64,000 nucleotides of DNA, taken from positions 3,906,001 through 3,970,000 of the forward strand of contig JBAJFG010000492.1 in NCBI GenBank assembly GCA_037903475.1. Direction: 5' to 3'. The DNA is from Ancylostoma caninum. Lineage: Eukaryota; Nematoda; Chromadorea; Rhabditida; Ancylostomatidae. Below, in pieces: positions 36,714 through 51,800 of the stretch. The position numbers and the translations under genes were made by a program. Below the pieces are notes generated by a model that did not search any database, was not told the origin of the DNA, and saw only the letters and a program-made list of their open reading frames with translations. The number at the start of each line of letters is the position of its first letter. Position 1 is the stretch's first letter.

Positions 36714-39700
36714 CATCGATGGTATCATTTTTACCACAGGGTGAATAAATATCATATTTAGCGAGAGGAAAGTTGTAAGATAATATATTAGGGCTACGTG
36801 ACTTGTTAAAGTTGTAAGTCGAGTAAATGTTCCATATTTGGATGCTTTCTGAACCGAAAAGATTGAAAGAAGGGAGGGCATTGCCTTCTGGTGATCCCGT
36901 TGACTCCCTAAGGTTAGAGCTCCAAGTGGTAATATTTCTCGAATGCTTGCTTATTTGAGACCGAATAACATAATAGATACATTTAATTTCGAAAACGTTT
37001 TCAAATAAGTTGAATATTCGATCACTCGAGAAAGGAGTGAGAATTACAGCTCCGAAAGCTGCATAAAAAGGGCTGTAAAGCTCTCAATTTCTCGAACTTT
37101 CGAACTTTCCCACCCCACCCAAAATTAAATATTTATTTGAATTACTACGCAACATCCTCAGTATATAGAATAATTTCTGACGTCACTAGAAGTGTGGAAG
37201 TATGCGTCAACCCTTCACATGGCATTCTCTCATTTCGTAGAAGTAATCGGAGCGGATGCAAATGAAAAAATACCATCTCCGCTGCCTAATTGACTACTAA
37301 CGTAGTCATCCACGTTTTTGACGACATTCTCGTCTCCATTCGCACTCCTTCGGCTTTTGTACAAGTTCGCTAGCGTTGCTTCTGCGATGCGAAAAAAAAA
37401 GGATGACGCTAATGATTAACGAGAAGGACAACGGTTAATTCCCGTTGCCCGAATGATAATGCTCGCTTTATGACGTCCATACAGGTCGCTGTTTTGTTTC
37501 CTCGTTGAATTGCAGCCGCGAGAAAATTGTTGTTATCGCAACCTACATACATAGCTACGTATCTCATGCCCATTTGACGATGAATAATTGGGGAAATTTT
37601 CCCAGCTTTTCAGGATGAGGGGGATGAAAATGGTCACATTCAGGCATTTTTCATGATAGCTAATAGAAGTTACAATGAGTCTAGAGGCTCATATGTGCCT
37701 TATTGAGCAACATCATCCAAACCTTTCCCTCATTGTTCTAATTATACGTGCATACGACTACATCTAATCAAAGAAACGACATCGCGTAAATTGGCTCCAC
37801 TAGCTTACGCGATTCGTTGCTGTCAACCTCGAACAAGTCGGGTGTGTGGATCTAGTGATCTTTGATGTCGTTTGAGTTAACTTTAATTAGTTTCATTATT
37901 ATTTTGCTTTCAAGCAGGAAAACATTCACAGATCACAGTTGTGAAATGCCAAACTTCTGAAAAACAGGCATATTGCAGTGATAAGAGGAGTAACACCTTT
38001 TATCATACAATAAACATGTGTATTCTCGGAAATAATTTTGAAAAAAAATGCTTAAACACCCTGTTAGGAATATATTCAAGTATCCTATGGGTGACATTCC
38101 CCCTTCATTCGATTCTTTCAATTGATAAGAATTTTTCAAATTAAAATTCGAGCAAGATTCCCATGCCAACCTAATAGTTGGCTGTGTAAGTACACAAGAA
38201 CCAGCTGATGTTGTAGTTAGACCTTGAACATATGTACATGGTTCCGGTCATTTTGAGTACTAGCCCAGGAAAACTAAAGAGTTTGCGAAATAAACGAAAC
38301 CACCTATTCTTGAGTAGGAAAGGGAAAATTTTGCCATTTCATTTGCGTCACCGTGTAGAGAACGGTATTACTAAAAAAGACGGAAAGGAAAGGAAAATTG
38401 ATGTAAATTTGTTCACAGCTCTTTAAGTTATTCCTTTCAATATTTTATAAATTTACAAAGCAGATGGTTTTAAGTTTTCATTGCGGAATGCTCAACTCTA
38501 TACCGTAACAAAATATAGCAGTAGCCTGAGAAGACATACGTACGTACGTAAGTTGACATACGTATCTATTCCTCCCAGGGGACGAAATTCATGGAAAAAT
38601 AAAATAGTTTTAAAAAGCAGACAGAGATTACTACTGAGTGGTAGGAGTACAAACCCATGTACATAATAGCATTGTACTCACTTGTTCAAAAATGGCAGCA
38701 ACCTAATTTTCACATGTTCATTATAAACAATTAATCAGACGGACATGTAGGCGTAAGTGATGCAATCGTATAAGAAGGACCTATGAGAAAACCGATGCTA
38801 CTGAAATGACCAAAAAAATGCGTGTGAAACAATTGGAGCGTTCTAAAACAGTGACATAAAAAATTCCAGAGGCCTCTAAGAGGTTGACGTGGAACATAGT
38901 CCTTCTCTACAGTTGAAATCCCAGAGATCCAAAAAGGGTTAGCTCGGGATTTCATTATTCGGGTAAGACCATAACAGAGCCTATCCCTCACTTCTAAACT
39001 ATTCAGAAAATGCATTCTTAAAAGAAATCTGCTACAGTAGTGTATTCGTACTTTCTCCTTTTCTTTGCATCCCAAAAACTATTCCACACTTACAGAAAGA
39101 ACCTGTGACAATGTAGGAGCACGTTCCTGTGCTTTTGATCGAAAAAAAAAGACTTCAGTTCTTTGTAGCGCTGCTGACTCCATGAAATTAACAGCAGTCC
39201 CAGATAATGAGCACTGTTAGCTATTTGAGCATTTCAACACTATAGGTTCGTTCAAGTTCGGATGTTTCCAGAGCTCAGTATACATCTAATGGCTTTTTTT
39301 CAAAGCCGCAAAAATTCCTACGTTCTCAAGCATTCCAGTGTCAAACAGCTATCTTTTCTTTTTTTTTTTTCAAGAATCTCCGCACGTCGCCACGCTCTCA
39401 CTTGTGCTGACCTTTTTTGGACGATGAGGGGGTGTATTTATGAGAGGAGCGAATAAATTGGTCCAATAATTCCGTCTATACATAGCTGGATCTCTGAGGC
39501 CTGGGAATGATGACGTCTGCAGTGGTATTGCTCCTTGTGGAAAAATATCAGCAGCCTTTTTCCACCTCATTATGCTTGTTTCATTTTATTTATGATTTTA
39601 ATTACTGGATTTAGTAACCGACCATCGAATATTTAACTTAATTTAACCTACAGTAATAATGGACTCCTACTCAAAAATTTTACTTTGGCGCTTATCAAAA

Positions 39701-40561
39701 CGCCTCATCAATTTGTACACCATTTTAACAAAGTAATGAATTTTAATATGGTAAGAATGACAAAGTAGAAAATACTGTTGAACGGATGGTCAGGTTGATA
39801 ACACTTTTGTTTTGGGAGGCTGTGCTTATCCAAATTCTTCAGGTCATGCTCTTTCAAAGCAGAGAAGGAACTACATAGTACCATGTCGGACAAACATTCT
39901 TTTTGATTATAATCTGTGATAGAAAAAATATGGTTCTCAATAACTTCTTGGATATTTAAGTACGTCGACAAATTTTAAGACTCCAGTACTAGCGAATACT
40001 ACAAGTCCCTGGATAGTAAGTATTCCAGGAGGTTTTCAGGGATTGGCAAAGGTCAGTTAATTTGCGCAGGTATCTAGCCTCACAGTTCAGGGAAGGGATA
40101 AATGCTACGGAATCATAGCTGTTCATCTGCTTCATCTTTACTGTGTGGGAAGGATGTACATTTCTTCTAATATACGTAAATGCTGCTATTTGTTGGTAAA
40201 TCACTGACCACGCAGTTGCACTTAATGTACCAATTTAGGCATATGTTATGCGATAAACTTCAATTGTTGAAAGGTTTATTGATGAAGAAAATGAGCGAAA
40301 TGGGTCGTAAGACAGTTTCACATGCTCTGCTTCCATTGAAATTTCATACATGTAAATGCGTAGTTACCTAATAACTGGTTATCCACAAAATATCGTCTTC
40401 TTCCGCCTCTGCTAGCGCTATTCTCGAACGAACGTAGGTGGTGCTCGGGGCGTGTAAAATTGCTGTGTCGTTCATCTAAAGCAAATTGTTCAGCGACGAG
40501 CTATTATAATTAACTTTCACCATGGCATCAGCGCTCACGACGTCATCGCTCGGTTGTTTAG

Positions 40562-42810
40562 AGTGCAGGCGTCGGACAATAATTTCTTCGAGCGGATTAC
40601 TCAACCATTAGACGTGGAACAGCCAGCCGATGATGAGCTTCTCACCATACGAAACCTCACCCTCAATGCTGACAGGAAGTTGCTCGAGGTAATTTGAACG
40701 AGTTTTGAAGCACTTATTCCATTTTAAACACTGCAACAGTTCAGAAGGATGTGCTAATGTAGAGCGGTGCGGTTGAATACTTTATTTATGACTGAGTAAG
40801 TATTGGATATATTCCAAACATTTGAACATTTGTTTTCCAATAACTTTGCACTTCGGATGTTCAAGCAATCAGGAGCAACACAACACCGAACGAACATCTG
40901 AACGTTCGGTCTAGTTTCTCAACTAATAGCTAGAGTAAATTTATTTTTTATACAATATACGTTAGGGCACTAATCATAGAACAGAAACATAGAAATATAC
41001 AGTACAGTACATGTACAGGTTAGCATAACAGACATGTAACTACATAAATAACTACTACTCGAATTTTTTTTTTCGGAACTGAGTATAACGAGCTCTTGGT
41101 GAGCTCAGAAGGGAAACGTATGTCTTTAGACGTACAGCTAAAATTTTCAGAAAAAGATGCATGTGTTCATGCGAATTTCACCAAGGTTTCATTCAAATCC
41201 TGTCTTGGCTGAAAAAATCTACATAGGTGATTCTCCAAAGAAAAATATTCCAACGAACTTGGAAATAATAAGCGATTAAGCCTGGAGGTTTCTATAACCA
41301 GTGGTGATAAAAACAGTTTTTCTTTTCAAAAGAAACAAACATCCAGTTTTGCTGCGGTGACTGGAGCATAATTTTTGTACAGTAAGTATTTAATAATAGA
41401 GTGATATACAGTAGCAGTATAAAAGATATGATCAGTGGCACTGTTAAAGGCGGAATCCTTAATATGTACTGTAACACGACTACGGATAAAGCTACTCAGA
41501 CGAGATTTGAGGATATGTGACGCTGTCCTCTGCCATACCCCGAAAGATTGTATTGTGGCCACTCACTCTCTATTTTGCATTTTTACTAAGATAAATTATT
41601 TGGTAGCGTCATATATGTTGAGGATATGATGAGGGAGATAAGGGCTCTTTCTTTACGCTGCATAGCATTGCTTCCTAGCATTGCTTAAACTGCCTTCAAG
41701 CAGAACTATCCTCTTGCATGACCAAATTCACAGCTTTCACAACATGTTGCTTCCTCGTTTGTATGACCCCATCTAGATTCGAGAAGGAATTATTCTGAAT
41801 CATATTTGGAGATAGTAATTTTCATAAAAGTCTTGTTCTATAGTTCCTTCTTTCACACAGAAATGCGGAATGACTGGAAAGTCCATTCAAAGTAGAAAAA
41901 AAGGAATTTGCAATAATTTTAGGAAAAAAAGCAATCATTCCGAAGGAGGATATTTCTACGATATCATGAGCTACGAAAAAATATTCTAATATTGAAACGA
42001 GAATTTTAATGTTGTTAGTGCCCTCGAGACACAATAAGACAGATTTTCTGGTAAAGCCGATCGGTTACATGCATAGTTTGGTCCTCGCATCTGAGCAGCA
42101 AAGAAAAATGCAGCAATAACATTTTAGTAAAAATACTAGGAAGATAGGTGCACAATCTGTATCAACCCTTCTTTTTCTTCTCAGAAGGTGATAGAGAATT
42201 TATTGGATAAAATTCATAGGATCCGAGGAGATCGAGGTTTAGGCTCAATAATGCCACTAGAATTGAGTCTATGTCCATGCTAAGCTGTTACCAGGAAAGA
42301 CCAATAGAGCTTCAATGCTTATCCAAAATTTTTTTTGGGGTAGCTCATTCCAGGTACATAAAGATCCTCTTGTCGTAACGACGCTGATCATATCTTTCTG
42401 GCATCTAATGTATATTAATTAGTAGTAACTGGTGGATGGTGTAATCTACATGCCAATTTATCAAAGCATAGCTACGTAGGACAACAAGTCTGACACAAAA
42501 TAGTATGAAACCCTTCGAGTAACTCGTCCAGTATAGTATGGTGCATCTCTGGTTGGAAGATAAAGTGTTTCATCACTGACAAAAAAAAACTTTGTATAAG
42601 TTGCCTGAGCGAAAATCTGGTATTGGACAGCCTCATAACAGAAACACTGATTTTCAGGCTCTGTACGTTGAAGCATTGTACACGATCACTCACAAAGTTG
42701 GCAAAGAAGAGTGCGAAAGCCGCGAGAATCTCTACAAGTATGTCCGATCAGCATTCCAAGGGGACACGCAATTGCACAACAGCCTCATGGAAAAGGCCAA
42801 ACAAAATAAG
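40562..42810 (+). CDS. BAIAP3-like gene, exons 1-2: segment before C2A
   Basis: Exons 40562-40688 and 42658-42810. The first ends in phase 0 (...[11 protein letters not shown]) and the second opens with [15 protein letters not shown], which matches the conserved 'LYEEALYT' helix that precedes C2A in BAIAP3 and Munc13-4. Exon 1 has two usable acceptors: TTTAG before 40562, or CATCAG before 40532 (adding ten residues). An ATG at 40522 lies in a different frame that closes at 40609-40611, so it is not the start. The 1.97 kb intron between the two exons shows only AT-rich sequence. Confidence 0.85.
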
Positions 42811-45800
42811 GTAGTTTGAGAATATATCGCGGAGTTCTGGAAACATCTCGAATCACTAGGAAAAGTAGTGAGAGGAAGAACACAGAGTATAAAATATTAA
42901 ATTCCACTGTATTAAGCCTCCTGTCGTCTTGCTGAATGTTCTGCTCTTGGAAGCCAAGGATCTCATTGCAAAAGACATCAATGGTTAGTGAAGTGATTGG
43001 TTTTTCTTAATCAGTTTGCCCTTTCTGAGAAGGTCATTGTCTGTTCTACTTACACTTGATCGATACCAACTTTTTAATTATGATTATCATTGTTTTATTA
43101 TCGTGTTTATTAACTATCTTTACTTTAATTTCATGCAAACCCCACATAAATCTTATACATAATTTTCGATTGTCAACCAGGCTATTTTCAGGATTCAGCG
43201 ATCCTTTCGCAATGATGGGTGTTGTCCCCGGTAAACGGGAGGTGCCTGAGGTGATTGAACCAGCAGAAGAGGAAACTGTCAAATCTCCTAAGAACCAGGT
43301 GAGTGTATACACATTTGGAACAACTCTAGCCTTGTCCGTTCTCATCCAGTCTAGCTTTAACCCTGCCTTAAACTTTTATTTTATTGTATACACTGTGCAA
43401 AAAAAACTGCCGATCTTTTAAGCTCAAACGAGATACTGTTCTGCAACGATTCGGAGGCTCATTTCGACGTAAAGTTGGAAAGAAGGGCACTAAGATAAGT
43501 TTACTTCAATTCTGATTTGTATACGGGCCTCGGGTTTCATAATATAATTTCAATGATTTTGGATAAGAGGAACTTGTATACAATAATTGTATAATATAAG
43601 AACACAAGTAATCATGTCAAAAGGTATAGAATACAGTAATGGTCAGAAATATATAGGAACATGTCTACACATCCTTCACTATACACATCTTTAAATTTCG
43701 TTATGGGCGTTAACCCCTCAGAAACTCTATGCCTTCGAACAAACGTTTTAACCAACTTATTATTCCGTAAGTAGGGTAAGGGAAGTAGAATACTTTGGTT
43801 GTAGTCTAATATATACGTACGTAACATCAATTTTGTTGATTTGAACTTATAGTTAACATTTTACCGAGCAATCGTGGCAATTCAAATATCTATATCTGCT
43901 AAAACTAAATTAACACAAGTAAGATTTCCAAGTAAAGCCTGATGTGCTACTTCTTTTCTCCATTGTAAACTGGTACTGAATGAAATTACTGCAGTTAAGG
44001 TCCAATATTCAATCTTTCATGAATACTTTCCTTTTTGGCTCATCTGACTTCAATGAAGAAGGGAATCACTTTTTTTTGCATGAATAAGACAGCAATTCCC
44101 GTTGAGTTTTTTTTTTTTTCTGATATCTGCTCCTAACAGACATTCTGTTGCACGCTGAGGAATCGTGATGCTTCCGCTAATAAAATCAAAAATGAGATTT
44201 GAAAAAAAGGAATCTATAAGATAAAACTTTCACAAAAGAAATTCACCGCACATTTCTGTGCTCACATAAGTTTATGCCAATATATGAAAGGATGCCCTGA
44301 GCTCCACCATGCGCGTAAATCTGGTCCTGATTCTTTATCCTATGGTTGAGATACATGCTCTGGAGGGACTGGAAGAACCACTAGGGTACCAAACACAAGT
44401 CTCTCATTATAAATAGTTAAGGAATCGTTGTACATGCAAAGGGAGCTGTAGCAAATCTCTACGCAAAAATCTTATTTGAAAATTTTCACTTTCAAATCTT
44501 CCCAGCAATCCTAGAATAGTCTTGGACCATTCTATGACCTCAATACTTTGATTCCTCCCAAACGGTATATGTTTTAAGGGTCTGATAGCGGCACGATACC
44601 TGCCAAGCTCATCAAAGCTAGCTCAGTTCAGAAAAAGACGTTGAATCCACAATGGAACGAGCGATTTCAATTTATTGTTGATGATGTGCACACAGACCGG
44701 TTCCACATGGATATCTGGTATTAAACTGCACCTTTATCTATTTCATTCCAGAATTTTCAAGATTTTCGGCGTTCTCTTCCAATCATCTCACCTGATTGGG
44801 TTTACTTGAGTTTAAGCACTTTAAGCACATAATAAAACTTTTAGGGATCACGATGATGAGGAGCAATCAGTTTTGGATGCTGTTTCATCGTTGAACCAAA
44901 TAACTGGAGGATTCAAGGTAAGTCCACCAAGTTACAAGGTTTTAGCCTCAGAACTTTCGCAATGAGTTTGTTCGATCACGATCCCTTTTGATCCTTTATT
45001 CCCCATTTCTGGTATTCTATTACTCTTTTTCTCGAAAAGAGTTTGTTGTGCTCTGGATTTCCGAGCTACTTAATCCAAATACTCATATCACCAGTGACTA
45101 TCATCTCTTTCCTCACTAAATTTTATCTTTTTCGGACCCTCTGCTCACTTATGACAACAACTTTTCTTTTGCGAAAATCGGCTTAAATGATAAGGTAATA
45201 TATTTAACATAATAAGAGGCTCATCGCTTTCATAACGCGGATTGAGCATTGAAGAGTTCCAGGAAAACCTACGAACATCACTCTCTTGGTTCTTATGAGA
45301 CTGCACTCCAATTATGGACGAATTTATCCTTTTTTCTATTCAAATTCCTAGTACGCATGAAACATGTTTGCATAAATTTGACTAATTTTATGTGTCTCTT
45401 TCTAACATTCATGTTTCAGGGACTCGGCCGCTTCTTCAAAGAGGTGGCACAAAGTGCTCGTGCGGATTCTGACGACACTACAGATGACTTTCTTGGGTGT
45501 ATCAGTATGAACCTTAGTGTTAGTGCAAGTGGTCTAACATTTATTGGGCTCCAGGGAGTTGTTAGGATCTTGAATTGTTTTCAGGATATACCCCCAGATG
45601 GAACAGAGCAATGGTTTACGTTACAACCACGATCCGAGAGGAGCAAAGTGTCTGGAAGTGTTAAATTGAAGGTATGTGGCAGTTTTCAGGATGATGTTAA
45701 ATGAGAGAATGCCTTTTAGCAATTCGCATCCAAAGAAAGCTTGAAGAGGCGATACCTATAAATTGCAAAAAAAAATCCTGACTTGCTAAGGATATATAGG

Positions 45801-48800
45801 CGCCACTGCCAGACGCAGCATTTGCTAGCCAGGAAGGGGGGGGGGAGGAGGTGCAAGAAAAGTGGCAACTCCACCACCCGTGACAGATGGAACAGTCAAA
45901 TTACTGAAAATATTAGTTTTAGTTTCAGGTAATTAATAATAAATATTTTAAAAATGGTAATAAAAATAGACAGTAAAGAAAGCTTATATAGTGTTTTATC
46001 CATTTTACAAACTAGTTTTAAAAATTCGACCACCCATTCTTGGGAGGAGGCCTGCGTCCGCCACTGGTGGGCACCGTTCTTTATTGGATTAAGGAAAAGG
46101 AGCAAATACTGTCTTACATTTGAGTGCAATAGATCGAGCATAGGCAGTCCCATGAAAATCATAAGTCGGTAGGCAGAATCAAAGAGAACTAGAAAATGTA
46201 GGGTATCTCGAAGGGTAGTCATAAAAATGGTTCTGTAGCATCAATTTGAAGAAATGGGATCCCTGATAATGAAAGAGACCAGTAGTTCTCAGTTGCAGGA
46301 GATAATAATGTAACGAACAGCATCCAAGTCGGATTTTCATCCAATTTTCATGGAGAGAATACATCTTTTAAATCTGTAACACTACGCCAACGCAACAAAG
46401 CGTTCAAAAATGGTCACAACGAGCTTCTTTTCGTCCAGGAAGAAACTGAGGAGTAGGATATAGTCAGGACCGGATAATGCATTATATAAATATCGGTTCA
46501 TTCGAAATTCGAAAACGCGATTCCGAATAAGTCTACAGTTTGAATGTTTGAAAAAGCGGGAGCAATATAATCCTTCAGGAATGACAAGGACGCATTCACA
46601 TCTCTTTTTTAGACATTTGACTTCTTCGCATACAGTCCTGAACAAATAAATAAATTTGGTCCTTCGATTTTTATTCGGTGCTAAGTATAGAGTAGGGCGA
46701 GATAGTGGTCAGAGAGTGAGGAGCCAGAAGAGTAAGAACAGTATGTTACAAGAGTCCAGGAGAGTCAGTAGTTTGGAACAGGACCTGGCCTACTTATATT
46801 GTAGCTGCAACTGTCGTACCTCGAATCACAGCAACCATTTCACTCTATGACATAAGATCTTCCAAGGCGTGGCTGCTTATAAAAGCCCATATCTCTAGAT
46901 TTGAAGCAAATGGAGCAATTATGTGTTATGAAGTATTTGGTGACTCTCTTTTTGAATGTACTGCTGTTGTTATTAACTCCAGTGTTTGCCAAGGCGTCAT
47001 AGAACAGCTCATAAAAGAAGTAAGGACAGAAGCGCCTTTTCACAGTTAAAGGCGTCACTGCAACAAACTAGCGCAAGCTGGTCCTTCAGTAGCAATAGAG
47101 TAGTATTTCCAGGAATCTCTACACTATGTCAGCAGGCCATGCCTGATTGAATCACCAACAGTAGTGAACAGAAGGTTTTAAAGAATTGCCTCTATTACTT
47201 TTTCCTCAATCTAATGTTGATCTGCTCAGTAGTAAGCCCCCTCATGCCTACTTCAGAGTAGCTGTTGGTTGAGAACACTTTCCTTGGAAAATTCGATATT
47301 TTAGAGCTGTAGGCTGTAGTCCTAGATCTCCAAAAATGACGTGCGTCAACACAGTGGTTACCTTCGTCCATATTTACGAAAAACACGGTTTTGGGAAAGG
47401 CCAGTTTCGTCCTTGAAAATAGGATGGTCGAGTTCAGTGGTTATGATCAAGTATGAGTGGTTGAAGTGCAATGTGTGGAAAATTGTGGAAAACAACTGTC
47501 ACAGAAAAGTGATGGCAAATAAAAAAAAGGCGATCCATTTTATGCTACAACTCATCCAGAAGCAGATGTATAGAAATCAACCCATTTACATCCCCGTAAG
47601 TGGGTTTCCGGCGTTACAGCTGATGTAATATTTATAGAATTATCGTGGCTATTTCACAGGCTCCAAAGCATTCGAAATCTTTAAAAAATCATGAAAATTT
47701 CGGTAGATACCGCACATGAATGTGCAAATAATTCATTCAGATCGCTTGACTTGACGCTTATATTCACATGAAAATGTTACTTGTAAAATCTCTCCTATGA
47801 AGAGGCTCCTTCACATACAGAGCTGAGACCGAGTATGCTTAACTATTTGAAATGATGCAATATTTATAGAATTATCGTGACTATTTTTAGTTCTTCAAGC
47901 AACCACAAGAAAAAAATTAAAGTGGCCCTCAATCATCAGTTGTAGATTATGTTAGTCCCATTGGTTCCCAGATTTTTATCTTCCCAGTTTTGTTTCATTT
48001 CGCTTCCATGTCTTTGTTGTTCTGTTTTATACCTACATAATTTCACCATGTGCAGTGCATGTGCATTAAATAAATAAATAAAAATGTAGATAAATAAATT
48101 ATATCCAGCTGCTAATGTGGCAGCTCTCCTCCACATCGGCTTCTACAATTTTACCAAACATTGAGAAGAATTGTAGCATTTTTTTAGGCTCTAGCACTAA
48201 CATTAATAAGGGCAAGTACACAAATAATAAGTGCTTTAAAACGATTTCATGCAATTCAAATCAGGTGTCAGTCGTGTCGACTTTGCAAAATGCATTTGTC
48301 CCAAGGACATCACAAAAATTAGGAATTCAAGATTGAAACTGGATCTTAGCGCAGCATTTATAGCTCTGGTTATCCACACGTGAAGAGCGTTTTGGAGCAG
48401 AAGAGGACGACCTGCTGGATGTCAAAGAGCACATTGAACTTATGAGGCAATTTGCTTTGTATGAGATTCGCCTCAGTGGGGTGAGTTCTAACTTACATTT
48501 ACGCATCAGTCTCAACACCTTCATTTTCAATTTAGGCCCCTGTTCGACTCTGGGATGGTGTTTTTCCGGATAAGGCAAATACTATCCTTCGACAGCACGC
48601 TGTTCAAGGGGACCTTACAGAAGTTCACACGGCCATGTGGTGAGTGTAAGGAACCGTTCTGGACAACAAACCCAATGGAATCTGTATTTTGTTTAGTCGA
48701 TGGCTCGCCTTCCATTCGATGATATCAATCGACATCTCCTTTTCACTTCTGGCTAAGACCTTACAAAATATTCTGGATAAATGGCAACCGCTAACTCTGG

Positions 48801-51800
48801 ACAAGGTTAGTCAACGTCAGTAAACTGACATCCTCAACAAAAAAAAACATTTCTAGGCTGAAGAAGACATGCTTACCGCTTCTTTTTCTGCTTTCGACTC
48901 TCATTGCAAGCGAGCGTTCGCTGAACACCGTCGGCGGTTTCATCCTTCCAAGAGAAATGCTGCTGAAGAGTTTGCTAGCCTCGTAAGGTACATACACGTT
49001 GTTTGGAGTCCACATCTTCTACAGAGTTCCCTCAAGGTGTTTACTGTAAAAACAAGTCTGTACATTTGTTAGAGTAGATGATTTTCTTATCTTTTTCCAA
49101 CTGGTTTCCATTTGTTTGGTTCTTCATAAAGCATAAATATCAGGGATGAGCAGATAAAAGATTCCTCATGGATAACGGTGCGGATAACGGATAGGCCAAA
49201 ACCTACTGCTAACGGCAAAACGGATAACCGAATAAGCACAATCCGCTCATCCCTGATGTATATGTTTAGCGCACCTTAGGGTGCAATGAAAACAAAATAA
49301 ACAAAATATAAAATGTACGGGGAAAATTCTTCTATTTCCACAATCTTTCTTCGTTAAGGTGTATGAAAGCACTACGAGACTCGCCTTTCTATCAGAAGTA
49401 CCTACCCTATAAACGTCCGTTCCATGCTCACTTGGAATCGCTAATTATTGTAAGCGCTCTCTTCACCTAAACAAATCCATAAGCAAAGCAACTGATGTTT
49501 TTGTAATCCAGAAAAGTGCTGAGGACTTCTTCGACGAGACTGTAGAGATGGTACAAGACGAGGATCCTTGCAAAGAACTCCTGAAACTGCTCTCGGTGAT
49601 CAACGGAAGCTGTTCGAGATTTCAGCAATACGCTAATATTATTCGTGAAGTTGGCCGGATCGACTATTGCCAGCTGACCCTTTCCACCTGGGATAGAATG
49701 GTGTGCAAATACACATTGAATTAGACTTTCCTCTCATAAACGAGTCAACACAAATTGGTTTACAGCTCAACGAGTACCTCACTTCCGAATTAATGAGTGA
49801 GCGTAAAACTGATCTCCGATCCCAGGTGAGAAACTTGTTATGATCGCCTTGTTATACCATATAATCTGCTTAAAGTGATAGGGTAATTAGGTCTCACCTC
49901 TCGTTGCAGATGAAGATCTCAGCAAATCAAGACCCACCGAACGAGGACGACCTTGTCGACCTCATTCGAATACACATGGCGTTTGTGGAGCTGCGCAACT
50001 ACCGACTAGCGAATCGAGTGTGAGCAACTTCTTACTCACTGTTTATTCTGGAATTCAAAGTGTGATTCCAGGCGGGGTAAGGATGAATCAGAGTGGTACG
50101 GCATATTTAATCGAGGGATTAAGAATTTCCTAAATTTGGCGAAAGAAAAGGCACTTGCTCGAATCTCTCTCAGCTGCCAGCTCGATGTGCCGGTAGGCCT
50201 TTGATATCTTTTCATCTGCATCTAGATATTAGATATACCAAAACCCAAATCCTTACCAAAAGCTGAGTTCAGATCTGCACATCCTCAAATGATATGCGTC
50301 ATTCGAGCAGCCACATAGACGTCTGCCATATCGTCGAGCAGGTACATAACTGCTTTTTTTTTTTCTTGGATTGCATGTGGAAGTTTTCTGGAACTGCTTT
50401 TCGCATGCTTGAGCTTCCTTCCTAAAAAAAGTGGAAAAGAACCGGGAATAAATTATACACTGTCTTTCATAAAACTGAGATCTCTGAGATTACCCATGGT
50501 GGATGTGTTAACGTACTCAAATGATCAAACTTACCGCTACTCTTTACTTGGCCCCCATCAACATGCTTATCCACACGTGACCTTGTATGTACCTAAATGT
50601 GCCTGCTACCTATGAATGATCATATCTCTGGAATACCCATAGGATTACCCGTCCTTCAAGAACGCATGCATCCGGCCCTAGGTCTGGATGCATAATCGAA
50701 CTTACCCAAGTTAAACGTGTTGACGCTTGTGTTGACTACTGGTGAATTTGTGAGGTTCTAACGCGTTTACCCTGGGTCATCTCAGTGATGTATGCAGCCC
50801 CAGGGAGAAGTAAAGGTTTAGTTCCTTGACTGAAAACTCCCATTACAGATGACCGTATGCTGGGATCGCATGGATGTTAGCGAGCTGACGCTAAAAATTG
50901 ACTATACAAGAACTCTGGTTGATATACTTTGTGATATTGTGATAACTTACACTCAAAAGGTAATGATTCTCCTGAATTATTTGGGAAGTCCTCCCGAAAT
51001 AATTATTTCAGATCTTTTCGAATCTCGATGCTGAAGGGTTTTCTGGTGATCTCCAAGTATTCGTACCATCGCCATTACTACAACTGGTAAGCACTTCAAC
51101 ATCTCAATGTATTGTTGAATGCTCTTTGAAATTCCAATCAAGTATGTTATAGTTGTGTTCGGCAATTAACAATTGCGAACAAGTGAGAAGAAGCCTTATG
51201 ATCCACGAGAAACTTCACCTGGACGACATGGCAATAGCATATGAAAGAGCTGGACATGTGAGTTCATGCAGATATTTCTAATTGAGCATTTACTTCAGCA
51301 TCTGTATTGCTTTTTTATTTCGACACTATTCTACGATTTTGTTTTTTTTTTATCCATCCTTAATGCAAGGCCAGAACAGACATGACTGTACATGATGGTC
51401 TAAAATTATGGAGCACACCAAAAAAAACATATCTAGGGTCAGAAAGCGAGTTGACGATTCTATTTTCAATGCAGTATTTTCCACTCAGCGCTGAACAGAA
51501 TCCACCACCATTTTCCGTACGTTCTCCTATCTCTGGAAAGAAAAGGCCTGGAGAATTCTAATTAGGCATCTGCAGCGGCTTAGAGCTAGCGTCTTCCCAG
51601 ATAATCGCGCGCTTCTGGAAGAATTTACTCCAAAGATTAACCAGTTTAATGAAAGCAGATTTTGTCCTCAGATGAACACCATATTGAGATATCTCCATGA
51701 AAGTACACTGAAAATCGTAATTTCGAGAAAGCCGACATGGTTTCCAACGTAAAATCAGAGTAGAAACTTCTGTTGGGGCTGTTTTTGGATCCTTCTTCGC

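Larger units (their letters stand above)
28718..40531. other. Unassigned region upstream of first secure exon
   Basis: AT-rich with CpG-rich islands at 34840-34990 and 36115-36360 that could be regulatory, a hAT-type MITE at 36504, and the candidate exons near 32.4-33.0 kb. 30800-31010 has a tRNA/SINE-like GATTCGATACCC and looks like a dispersed repeat. Open frames here (up to 156 codons) show no known domain. Confidence 0.45.

Noticed and set aside
40522..40611. ATG at 40522 as start of the C2-MUN-C2 gene
   Set aside because: Its frame stops within 30 codons and is not the frame that joins the ALYVEALYT exon.
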